Under the pieces are notes generated by a model. It had not been told where the DNA came from. It was given only the letters and a program-made list of their open reading frames with translations, and did no database searches. The translations under genes were made by a program, and so were the position numbers. DNA of 64,000 nt from Clusia tigrina (Eukaryota; Arthropoda; Insecta; Diptera; Clusiidae): assembly GCA_920105625.2 (NCBI GenBank), contig OV050030.1:247225889-247289888 (forward strand), read 5' to 3'. Positions 12,757 through 25,500 of the stretch are shown piece after piece (the stretch's first letter is position 1; each line of letters begins with the position of its first letter).

Positions 12757-15700
12757 CTGTCGTTCAAAGCTATGCTACCCTTGAGTGCCAAATCAAACAC
12801 TGATAAAACTTCAAATGGCCCTAACTTCTATACGGTACGTCCTACACCTATCAAAGTTTGCAACATACAAATGCTTGTAACTTTTTACTGGAGCGTCACC
12901 TTGAAATTTTGTAACAATAAAGTACTCGAGCCTCTTGTCAACTTAAGCTATCGCTCAAAGTTATGCTATCCTTGAGTCCCAAATCAAACACTGACAAAAC
13001 ATCAAATGGCCCTAACTTCTATACGGTACGTCCTACACCTATCAAAGTTTGCAACATACAAATGCTTTTAACTTTTTACTGGAGCGTAATAAAACCTTGA
13101 AATTTTGTAACAATAAATTATTCGAGCCTCTTGTCAATTTAAGCTATCGCTCAAAGCTATGATACCCTTGAGTCCCAAATCAAACACTGATAAAACTTAA
13201 AATGGCCCTAACTTCTATACGGTGCATCCTATACCTACCAAAGTTTGCAACATACAAATGCTTGTAACTTTTTACTGGAGCGTAATAAAACCTTGAAATT
13301 TTGTAACAATAAAGTACTCGAGCCTCTTGTCAATTTAAGCTATCGCTCAAAGCTGTGCTACTATTGAGTCCCAAATCAAACACTGATAAAACTTCAAATG
13401 GCCCTAACTTCTATACGGTACGTCCTACACCTATTAAAGTTTGCAACCTACAAATGCTTGTAACTTTTTACTGGAGCGTCATAAAACCTTGAAATTTTGT
13501 AACAATAAACTATTCGAGCCTCTTGTCAATTTAAGCTATCGCTCAAAGCTATGCTACCCTTGAGTCCCAAATCAAACACTGATAAAACTTCAAATGGCCC
13601 TAACTTCTATACGGTACGTCCTACACCTATTAAAGTTTGCAACCTACAAATGCTTGTAACTTTTTACTGGAGCGTCATAAAACCTTAAAATTTTGTAGCA
13701 ATAAAGTACTCGAGCCTCTTGTCAATTTAAGCTATCGCTCAAAACTATGCTACCCTTGTGTCCCAAATCAAACACTGACAAAACTTCAAATGGCCCGAAC
13801 TTCTATACGGTACGTCCTACACCTATCAAAGTTTGCAACATACAAATGCTTGTAACTTTTTACTGGAGCGTCATAAAACCTTGAAATTTTGTAACAATAA
13901 AGTACTCGAGCCTCTTGTCAATTTAAGCTGTCGTTCAAAGCTATGCTACTCTTGAGTCCCAAATAAAACACTGATAAAACTTCAAATGGCCCTAACTTCT
14001 ATACGGTACGTCCTACACCTATCAAAGTTTGCAACATACAAATGCTTCTAACTTTTTACTGGAGCGTCATAAAACCTTGAAATTTTGTAACAATAAAGTA
14101 CTCGAGCCTCTTGACAACTTAAGCTATCGCTCAAAGCTATGTTATCCTTGAGTCCCAAATCAAACACTGATAAAACTTCATATGGCCCTTACTTCTATAC
14201 GGTACGTCCTACACCTATCAAAGTTTGCAACATACAAATGCTTGTAACTTTTTACTGGAGCGTCATAAAACCTTGAAATTTTGTAACAATAAAGTACTCG
14301 AGCCTCTTGTCAATTTAAGCTATCGGTTAAAGCTATGCTACCCTTGAGTCCCAAATCAAACACTGATAAAACTTCAAATGGCCCTAACTTCTATACGGTA
14401 CGTCCCACACCTATCAAAGTTTGCAACATACAAATGCTTGTAACTTTTTATTGGAGCGTCACAAAACCTTGAAATTTTGTAACAATAAAGTACTCGAGCT
14501 TCTTGTCAATTTAAGATATCGCTCAAAGCTATGCTACCCTTGAGTCCCAAATCAAACACTGATAAAACTTCAAATGGCCCTAACTTCTATACGGTACGTC
14601 CTACACCCATCAAAGTTTGCAACATACAAATGCTTGTAACTTTTTACTGGAGCGTCATAAAACCTGGAAATTTTGTAACAATAAAGTACTCGAGCCTCTT
14701 GTCAATTTAAGCTATCGCTCAAAGCTATGCTTCCCTTGAGTCCCAAATCAAATACTGATAAAACTTCATATGGCCCTAACTTCTATACGGTACGTCCTAC
14801 ACCTATCAAAGTTTGCAACATACAAATGCTTGTAACTTTGTACTGGAGCGTCATAAAACCTTAAAATTTTGTAACAATAAAGTACTCGAGCCTCTTGTCA
14901 ATTTGAGCTATCGCTCAAAGCTATGCTACCCTTGAGTCCCAAATCAAACACTGACAAAACTTCAAATGGCCCTAACTTCTATACGGTACGTCCTACACCC
15001 ATCAAAGTTTGCAACATACAAATGCTTGTAACTTTTTACTGGAGCGTCATGAAACCTTGAAATTTTGTAACAATAAAGTAATCGAGCCTCTTGTCTATTT
15101 AAGCTATCGCTCAAAGCTATGCTACCCTTGAGTCCCAAATCAAACACTGATAAAACTTCAAATGACCCTAACTTCTATACGGTGCATCCTCTACCTATCA
15201 AAGTTTGCAACATACAAATGCTTGTGACTTTTTACTGGAGCTTCATAAATCCTTGAAATTTTGTAACAATAAAGTACTCGAGCCTCTTTTCAACTTAAGC
15301 TATCGCTCAAAGCTATGCTACACTTGAGTCCCAAATCAAACACTGACAAAACTTCAAATGGCCCTAACTTATATACGGTACGTCCTACACCTATCAAAGT
15401 TTGCAACATACAAATGCTTTTAACTTTTTACTGGAGCGTCATAAAACCTTGAAATTTTGTAACAATAAATTATTCGAGCCTCTTGTCAATTTAAGCTATC
15501 GCTCAAAGCTATGATACCCTTGAGTCCCAAATCAAACACTGATAAAACTTAAAATGGCCCTAACTTCTATACGGTGCATCCTATACCTATCAATGTTTGC
15601 AACATACAAATGCTTGTAACTTTTTACTGGAGCGTAATAAAACCTTGAAATTTTGTAACAATAAAGTACTCGAGCCTCTTGTCAATTTAAGCTATCGCTC

Positions 15701-16671
15701 AAAGCTGTGCTACTATTGAGTCCCAAATCAAACACTGATAAAACTTCAAATGTCCCTAACTTCTATACGGTACGTCCTACACCTATTAAAGTTTGCAATC
15801 CACAAATGCTTGTAACTTTTTACTGGAGCGTCATAAATCCTTGAAATTTTGTAACAATAAAGTTTTCGAGCCTCTTTTCAATTTAAGCTATCGCTCAAAG
15901 CTATGCTCCCCTTGAGTCCCAAATCAAACACTGATAAAACTTCAAATGGCCCTAACTTCTATACGGTACGTCGTACACCTATCAAAGTTTGCTACATACA
16001 AATGCTTGTAACATTTTACTGGAGCGTCATAGAACCATGAAATTTTGTAACAATAAAGTACTCGAGCCTCTTGTCAATTTAAACTATCGCTCAAAGCTAT
16101 GCTACCCTTGAGTTCCAAATCAAACACTGATAAAACTTCAAATGGCCCTAACTTCTATACGGTATGTCCTACGCCTATCAAAGTTTGCAACATACAAATG
16201 CTTGTCACTTTTTACTGGAGCGTCATAAAACCATGAAATTTTGTAACAATAAAGTACTCGAGCCTCTTGTCAATTTAAGCTATCGCTCAAAGCTATGCTA
16301 CGCTTGAGGCCCAAATCAAAAACTGATAAAGCTTCAAATGGCCCTAACTTCTATACGGTACGTCCTACACCTATCAAAGTTTGCAACATACAAATGTTTG
16401 TAACTTTTTACTGGAGCGTCATAAAACCTTGAAATTTTGTAAAAATAAAGTACTCGAGCCTCTTGTCAATTTAAGCTATCGCTCAAAGCTACGCTACCCT
16501 TGAGTCCCAAATCAAACACTGATAAAGCTTCAAATGGCCCTAACTTCTATACGGTGCATCCTATACCTATCAAAGTTTGCAACATACAAATGCTTGTAAC
16601 TTTTTACTGGAGCGTAATAAAACCTTGAAATTTTGTAACAATAAAGTACTCGAGCCTCTTGTCAATTTAAG
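12757..16671. repeat. 20-monomer higher-order repeat, copy 1 (3915 bp)
   Basis: This block is followed at once by a second copy offset by 3915 bp. Both copies share private variants, including GAGTGCC, AAAACATCAAATGG, TACCAAAG, TAGCAATAAAG, GGCCCGAAC, AAATAAAACA, GTCGTACACC and GAGGCCCAAATCAAAAAC, in the same order. The left end is near 12710-12757. Upstream of it the two copies differ (GCGTCATAAAACC against GCGTAATAAAACC). Confidence 0.88.
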
Positions 16672-19600
16672 CTGTCGTTCAAAGCTATGCTACCCTTGAG
16701 TGCCAAATCAAACACTGATAAAACTTCAAATGGCCCTAACTTCTATACGGTACGTCCTACACCTATCAAAGTTTGCAACATACAAATGCTTGTAACTTTT
16801 TACTGGAGCGTCACCTTGAAATTTTGTAACAATAAAGTACTCGAGCCTCTTGTCAACTTAAGCTATCGCTCAAAGTTATGCTATCCTTGAGTCCCAAATC
16901 AAACACTGACAAAACATCAAATGGCCCTAACTTCTATACGGTACGTCCTACACCTATCAAAGTTTGCAACATACAAATGCTTTTAACTTTTTACTGGAGC
17001 GTAATAAAACCTTGAAATTTTGTAACAATAAATTATTCGAGCCTCTTGTCAATTTAAGCTATCGCTCAAAGCTATGATACCCTTGAGTCCCAAATCAAAC
17101 ACTGATAAAACTTAAAATGGCCCTAACTTCTATACGGTGCATCCTATACCTACCAAAGTTTGCAACATACAAATGCTTGTAACTTTTTACTGGAGCGTAA
17201 TAAAACCTTGAAATTTTGTAACAATAAAGTACTCGAGCCTCTTGTCAATTTAAGCTATCGCTCAAAGCTGTGCTACTATTGAGTCCCAAATCAAACACTG
17301 ATAAAACTTCAAATGGCCCTAACTTCTATACGGTACGTCCTACACCTATTAAAGTTTGCAACCTACAAATGCTTGTAACTTTTTACTGGAGCGTCATAAA
17401 ACCTTGAAATTTTGTAACAATAAACTATTCGAGCCTCTTGTCAATTTAAGCTATCGCTCAAAGCTATGCTACCCTTGAGTCCCAAATCAAACACTGATAA
17501 AACTTCAAATGGCCCTAACTTCTATACGGTACGTCCTACACCTATTAAAGTTTGCAACCTACAAATGCTTGTAACTTTTTACTGGAGCGTCATAAAACCT
17601 TAAAATTTTGTAGCAATAAAGTACTCGAGCCTCTTGTCAATTTAAGCTATCGCTCAAAACTATGCTACCCTTGTGTCCCAAATCAAACACTGACAAAACT
17701 TCAAATGGCCCGAACTTCTATACGGTACGTCCTACACCTATCAAAGTTTGCAACATACAAATGCTTGTAACTTTTTACTGGAGCGTCATAAAACCTTGAA
17801 ATTTTGTAACAATAAAGTACTCGAGCCTCTTGTCAATTTAAGCTGTCGTTCAAAGCTATGCTACTCTTGAGTCCCAAATAAAACACTGATAAAACTTCAA
17901 ATGGCCCTAACTTCTATACGGTACGTCCTACACCTATCAAAGTTTGCAACATACAAATGCTTCTAACTTTTTACTGGAGCGTCATAAAACCTTGAAATTT
18001 TGTAACAATAAAGTACTCGAGCCTCTTGACAACTTAAGATATCGCTCAAAGCTATGTTATCCTTGAGTCCCAAATCAAACACTGATAAAACTTCATATGG
18101 CCCTTACTTCTATACGGTACGTCCTACACCTATCAAAGTTTGCAACATACAAATGCTTGTAACTTTTTACTGGAGCGTCATAAAACCTTGAAATTTTGTA
18201 ACAATAAAGTACTCGAGCCTCTTGTCAATTTAAGCTATCGGTTAAAGCTATGCTACCCTTGAGTCCCAAATCAAACACTGATAAAACTTCAAATGGCCCT
18301 AACTTCTATACGGTACGTCCCACACCTATCAAAGTTTGCAACATACAAATGCTTGTAACTTTTTATTGGAGCGTCATAAAACCTTGAAATTTTGTAACAA
18401 TAAAGTACTCGAGCTTCTTGTCAATTTAAGATATCGCTCAAAGCTATGCTACCCTTGAGTCCCAAATCAAACACTGATAAAACTTCAAATGGCCCTAACT
18501 TCTATACGGTACGTCCTACACCCATCAAAGTTTGCAACATACAAATGCTTGTAACTTTTTACTGGAGCGTCATAAAACCTGGAAATTTTGTAACAATAAA
18601 GTACTCGAGCCTCTTGTCAATTTAAGCTATCGCTCAAAGCTATGCTTCCCTTGAGTCCCAAATCAAATACTGATAAAACTTCATATGGCCCTAACTTCTA
18701 TACGGTACGTCCTACACCTATCAAAGTTTGCAACATACAAATGCTTGTAACTTTGTACTGGAGCGTCATAAAACCTTAAAATTTTGTAACAATAAAGTAC
18801 TCGAGCCTCTTGTCAATTTGAGCTATCGCTCAAAGCTATGCTACCCTTGAGTCCCAAATCAAACACTGACAAAACTTCAAATGGCCCTAACTTCTATACG
18901 GTACGTCCTACACCCATCAAAGTTTGCAACATACAAATGCTTGTAACTTTTTACTGGAGCGTCATGAAACCTTGAAATTTTGTAACAATAAAGTAATCGA
19001 GCCTCTTGTCTATTTAAGCTATCGCTCAAAGCTATGCTACCCTTGAGTCCCAAATCAAACACTGATAAAACTTCAAATGACCCTAACTTCTATACGGTGC
19101 ATCCTCTACCTATCAAAGTTTGCAACATACAAATGCTTGTGACTTTTTACTGGAGCTTCATAAATCCTTGAAATTTTGTAACAATAAAGTACTCGAGCCT
19201 CTTTTCAACTTAAGCTATCGCGCAAAGCTATGCTACACTTGAGTCCCAAATCAAACACTGACAAAACTTCAAATGGCCCTAACTTCTATACGGTACGTCC
19301 TACACCTATCAAAGTTTGCAACATACAAATGCTTTTAACTTTTTACTGGAGCGTCATAAAACCTTGAAATTTTGTAACAATAAATTATTCGAGCCTCTTG
19401 TCAATTTAAGCTATCGCTCAAAGCTATGATACCCTTGAGTCCCAAATCAAACACTGATAAAACTTAAAATGGCCCTAACTTCTATACGGTGCATCCTATA
19501 CCTATCAATGTTTGCAACATACAAATGCTTGTAACTTTTTACTGGAGCGTAATAAAACCTTGAAATTTTGTAACAATAAAGTACTCGAGCCTCTTGTCAA

Positions 19601-20586
19601 TTTAAGCTATCGCTCAAAGCTGTGCTACTATTGAGTCCCAAATCAAACACTGATAAAACTTCAAATGTCCCTAACTTCTATACGGTACGTCCTACACCTA
19701 TTAAAGTTTGCAATCCACAAATGCTTGTAACTTTTTACTGGAGCGTCATAAATCCTTGAAATTTTGTAACAATAAAGTTTTCGAGCCTCTTTTCAATTTA
19801 AGCTATCGCTCAAAGCTATGCTACCCTTGAGTCCCAAATCAAACACTGATAAAACTTCAAATGGCCCTAACTTCTATACGGTACGTCGTACACCTATCAA
19901 AGTTTGCTACATACAAATGCTTGTAACATTTTACTGGAGCGTCATAGAACCATGAAATTTTGTAACAATAAAGTACTCGAGCCTCTTGTCAATTTAAACT
20001 ATCGCTCAAAGCTATGCTACCCTTGAGTCCCAAATCAAACACTGATAAAACTTCAAATGGCCCTAACTTCTATACGGTATGTCCTACGCCTATCAAAGTT
20101 TGCAACATACAAATGCTTGTCACTTTTTACTGGAGCGTCATAAAACCATGAAATTTTGTAACAATAAAGTACTCGAGCCTCTTGTCAATTTAAGCTATCG
20201 CTCAAAGCTATGCTACGCTTGAGGCCCAAATCAAAAACTGATAAAGCTTCAAATGGCCCTAACTTCTATACGGTACGTCCTACACCTATCAAAGTTTGCA
20301 ACATACAAATGTTTGTAACTTTTTACTGGAGCGTCATAAAACCTTGAAATTTTGTAAAAATAAAGTACTCGAGCCTCTTGTCAATTTAAGCTATCGCTCA
20401 AAGCTACGCTACCCTTGAGTCCCAAATCAAACACTGATAAAGCTTCAAATGGCCCTAACTTCTATACGGTGCATCCTATACCTATCAAAGTTTGCAACAT
20501 ACAAATGCTTGTAACTTTTTACTGGAGCGTAATAAAACCTTGAAATTTTGTAACAATAAAGTACTCGAGCCTCTTGTCAATTTAAG
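16672..20586. repeat. 20-monomer higher-order repeat, copy 2 (3915 bp)
   Basis: A tandem copy of 12757-16671. Reading both in parallel I found six single-base differences, near 18039, 18376, 19216, 19281, 19823 and 20029 in copy 2. That is about 0.15% divergence, far below the several percent between neighbouring monomers. Either the duplication is very recent, or it reflects an assembly expansion. Confidence 0.88.
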
Positions 20587-21371
20587 CTATCGCTCAAAGC
20601 TGTGCTACTATTGAGTCCCAAATCAAACACTGATAAAACTTCATATGGCCCTAACTTCTATACGGTACGTCCTACACCCATCACAGTTTGCAACATACAA
20701 ATGCTTGTAACTTTTTACTGGAGCGTCATAAAACCTGGAAATTTTGTAACAATAAAGTACTCGAGCCTCTTGTCAATTTAAGCTATCGCTCAAAGCTATG
20801 CTTCCCTTGAGTCCCAAATCAAATACTGATAAAACTTCATATGGCCCTAACTTCTATACGGTACGTCCTACACCTATCAAAGTTTGCAACATACAAATGC
20901 TTGTAACTTTGTACTGGAGCGTCATAAAACCTTAAAATTTTGTAACAATAAAGTACTCGAGCCTCTTGTCAATTTAAGCTATCGCTCAAAGCTATGCTAC
21001 CCTTGAGTCCCAAATCAAACACAGACAAAACTTCAAATGGCCCTAACTTCTATACGGTACGTCCTACATCCATCAAAGTTTGCAACATACAAATGCTTGT
21101 AACTTTTTACTGGAGCGTCATGAAAACTTGAAATTTTGTAACAATAAAGTACTCGAGCCTCTTTTCAACTTAAGCTATCGCTCAAAGCTATGCTACACTT
21201 GAGTCCCAAATCAAACACTGACAAAACTTCAAATGGCCCTAACTTCTATACGGTACGTCCTACACCTATCAAAGTTTGTAACATACAAATGCTTGTAACT
21301 TTTTACTGGAGCGTCATAAAACCTTGAAATTTTGTAACAATAAAGTACTCGAGCATCTTGTCAATTTAAGC
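20196..21371. repeat. 6-monomer tandem duplication, copy A (1176 bp)
   Basis: Marker GCTACGCTTGAGGCCC and, downstream, CACCCATCACAGTTTGC recur exactly 1176 bp later. The block overlaps the end of the 20-monomer copy 2, from which its first monomers were copied. Confidence 0.85.
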
Positions 21372-22547
21372 TATCGCTCAAAGCTATGCTACGCTTGAGG
21401 CCCAAATCAAAAACTGATAAAGCTTCAAATGGCCCTAACTTCTATACGGTACGTCCTACACCTATCAAAGTTTGCAACATACAAATGTTTGTAACTTTTT
21501 ACTGGAGCGTCATAAAACCTTGAAATTTTGTAAAAATAAAGTACTCGAGCCTCTTGTCAATTTAAGCTATCGCTCAAAGCTACGCTACCCTTGAGTCCCA
21601 AATCAAACACTGATAAAGCTTCAAATGGCCCTAACTTCTATACGGTGCATCCTATACCTATCAAAGTTTGCAACATACAAATGCTTGTAACTTTTTACTG
21701 GAGCGTAATAAAACCTTGAAATTTTGTAACAATAAAGTACTCGAGCCTCTTGTCAATTTAAGCTATCGCTCAAAGCTGTGCTACTATTGAGTCCCAAATC
21801 AAACACTGATAAAACTTCATATGGCCCTAACTTCTATACGGTACGTCCTACACCCATCACAGTTTGCAACATACAAATGCTTGTAACTTTTTACTGGAGC
21901 GTCATAAAACCTGGAAATTTTGTAACAATAAAGTACTCGAGCCTCTTGTCAATTTAAGCTATCGCTCAAAGCTATGCTTCCCTTGAGTCCCAAATCAAAT
22001 ACTGATAAAACTTCATATGGCCCTAACTTCTATACGGTACGTCCTACACCTATCAAAGTTTGCAACATACAAATGCTTGTAACTTTGTACTGGAGCGTCA
22101 TAAAACCTTAAAATTTTGTAACAATAAAGTACTCGAGCCTCTTGTCAATTTAAGCTATCGCTCAAAGCTATGCTACCCTTGAGTCCCAAATCAAACACAG
22201 ACAAAACTTCAAATGGCCCTAACTTCTATACGGTACGTCCTACATCCATCAAAGTTTGCAACATACAAATGCTTGTAACTTTTTACTGGAGCGTCATGAA
22301 AACTTGAAATTTTGTAACAATAAAGTACTCGAGCCTCTTTTCAACTTAAGCTATCGCTCAAAGCTATGCTACACTTGAGTCCCAAATCAAACACTGACAA
22401 AACTTCAAATGGCCCTAACTTCTATACGGTACGTCCTACACCTATCAAAGTTTGTAACATACAAATGCTTGTAACTTTTTACTGGAGCGTCATAAAACCT
22501 TGAAATTTTGTAACAATAAAGTACTCGAGCATCTTGTCAATTTAAGC
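21372..22547. repeat. 6-monomer tandem duplication, copy B (1176 bp)
   Basis: The second copy of 20196-21371. The CTTCATATGG marker at 20639 recurs at 21815, and the GAGCATCTTG variant near 21351 recurs near 22527. The copy ends where the next monomer changes to GCTGTCGTTC. Confidence 0.85.
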
Positions 22548-25500
22548 TGTCGTTCAAAGCTATGCTACCCTTGAGTCCCAAATCAAACACTGATAAAACT
22601 TCAAATGGCCCTAACTTCTATACTGTACGTCCTACACCTATCAAAGTTTGCAACATACAAATGCTTGTAATTTTTTACTGGAGCGTCATAAAACCTTGAA
22701 ATTTTGTAACAATAAAGTACTCGAGCCTCTTGTCAATTTAAGCTATCGTTCAAAGCTATGCTACCCTTGAGTCCCAAATCAAACACTGATAAAACTTAAA
22801 ATGGCCCTAACTTCTATACGGTGCATCCTATACCTATCAAAGTTTGCAACATACAAATGCTTGTAACTTTTTACTGGAGCGTAATAAAACCTTGAAATTT
22901 TGTAACAATAAAGAACTCGAGCCTCTTGTCAATTTAAGCTATCGCTCAAAGCTGTGCTACTATTGAGTCCCAAATCAAACACTGATAAAGCTTCAAATGG
23001 CCCTAACTTCTATACGGTACGTCCTACACCTATTAAAGTTTGCAACCTACAAATGCTTGTAACTTTTTACTGGAGCGTCATAAAACCTTGAAATTTTGTA
23101 ACAATAAACTACTCGAGCCTCTTAAGCTATCGCTCAAAGCTATGCTACCCTTGAGTCCCAAATCAAACACTGATAAAACTTCAAATGGCCCTAACTTCTA
23201 TACGGTACGTCCTACACCCGTCAAAGTTTGCAACATACAAATGCTTGTAACTTTTTACTGGAGCGTCATGAAACCTTGAAATTTTGTAACAATAAAGTAC
23301 TCGAGCCTCTTGTCTATTTAAGCTATCGCTCAAAGCTATGCTACCCTTGAGTCCCAAATCAAACACTGATAAAACTTCAAATGACCCTAACTTCTATACG
23401 GTGCATCCTCTACCTATCAAAGTTTGCAACATACAAATGCTTGTAACTTTTTACTGGAGCGTGATAAAACCATGAAATTTTGTAACAATAAAGTACTCGA
23501 GCCTCTTGTCAATTTAAGCTATCGCTCAAATCTATGCTACCCTTGAGTCCCAAATCAAACACTGATAAAACTTCATATGGCCCTAACTTCTATACGGTAC
23601 GTCCTACACCGATCAAAGTTTCCAACATACAAATGCTTGTAACTTTTTACTGGAGCGTCATAAAACCTTAAAATTTTGTAACAATAAAGTACTCGAGCCT
23701 CTTGTCAATTTAAGCTATCGCTCAAGGCTATGCTACCCTTGAGTCCCAAATCAAACACTGACAAAACTTCAAATGGCCCTAACTTCTATACGGTACGTCC
23801 TACACCTATCAAAGTTTGCAACATACAAATGCTTGTAACTTTTTACTGGAGCTTCATAAATCCTTGAAATTTTGTAACAATAAAGTACTCGAGCCTCTTT
23901 TCAACTTAAGCTATCGCTCAAAGCTATGCTACACTTGAGTCCCAAATCAAACACTGAAAAAACTTCAAATGGCCCTAACTTCTATACGGTACGTCCTACA
24001 CCTATCAAAGTTTGCAACATACAAATGCTTTTAACTTTATACTGGAGCGTCATAAAACCTTGAAATTTTGTAACAATAAATTATTCGAGCCTCTTGTCAA
24101 TTTAAGCTATCGCTCAAAGCTATGATACCCTTGAGTCCCAAATCAAACACTGATAAAACTTAAAATGGCCCTAACTTCTATACGGTGCATCCTATACCTA
24201 TCAAAGTTTGCAACATACAAATGCTTGTAACTTTTTACTGGAGCGTAATAAAACCTTGAAATTTTGTAACAATAAAGTACTCGAGCCTCTTGTCAATTTA
24301 AGCTATCGCTCAAAGCTGTGCTACTATTGAGTCCCAAATCAAACACTGATAAAACTTCAAATGGCCCTAACTTCTATACGGTACGTCCTTCACCTATTAA
24401 AGTTTGCAACCTACAAATGCTTGTAACTTTTTACTGGAGCGTCATATATCCTTGAAATTTTGTAACAATAAAGTACTCGAGCCTCTTTTCAAGTTAAGCT
24501 ATCGCTCAAAGATATGCTACACTGGAGTCCCAAATCAAATACTGACAAAACTTCAAATGGCCCTAACTTCTATACGGTACGTCCTACACCTATCAAAGTT
24601 TGCAACATACAAATGCTTGTAACTTTTTACTGGAGCGTCATAAAACCTTGAAATTTTGTAACAATAAAGTACTCGAGCCTCTTGTCAATTTAAGCTGTCG
24701 TTCAAAGCTATGCTACCCTTGAATCCCAAATCAAACACTGATAAAACTTCAAATGGCCCTAACTTCTATACGGTACGTCCTACACCTATCAAAGTTTGCA
24801 ACATACAAATGCTTGTAACTTTTTACTGGAGCGTCAACTTGAAATTTTGTAACAATAAAGTACTCGAGCCTCTTGTCAACTTAAGCTATCGCTCAAAGCT
24901 ATGCTATCCTTGAGTCCCAAATCAAACACTGACAAAACTTCAAATGGCCCTAACTTCTATACGGTACGTCCTACACCTATCAAAGTTTGCAACATACAAA
25001 TGCTTTTAACTTTTTACTGGTGCGTCATAAAACCTTGAAATTTTGTAACAATAAATTATTCGAGCCTCTTGTCAATTTAAGCTATCGCTCAAAGCTATGA
25101 TACCCTTGAGTCCCAAATCAAACACTGATAAAACTTAAAATGGCCCTAACTTCTATACGGTGCATCCTATACCTATCAAAGTTTGCAACATACAAATGCT
25201 TGTAACTTTTTACTGGAGCGTAATAAAACCTTGAAATTTTGTAACAATAAAGTACTCGAGCCTCTTGTCAATTTAAGCTATCGCTCAAAGCTGTGCTACT
25301 ATTGAGTCCCAAATCAAACACTGATAAAATTTCAAATGGCCCTAACTTCTATACGGTACGTCCTACACCTATCAAAGTTTGCAACATACAAATGCTTGTA
25401 ACTTTTTACTGGAGCGTCATAAAACCTTGAAATTTTGTAACAATAAACTACTCGAGCCTCTTGTCAATTTAAGCTATCGCTCCAAGCTATGCTACCCTTG

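Noticed and set aside
12757..20586. Treating the 3.9-kb duplication as certain biology
   Set aside because: Near-identical tandem blocks in satellite can be created by assembly. The copies are reported as seen, but the biological reading is left open until spanning reads are checked.
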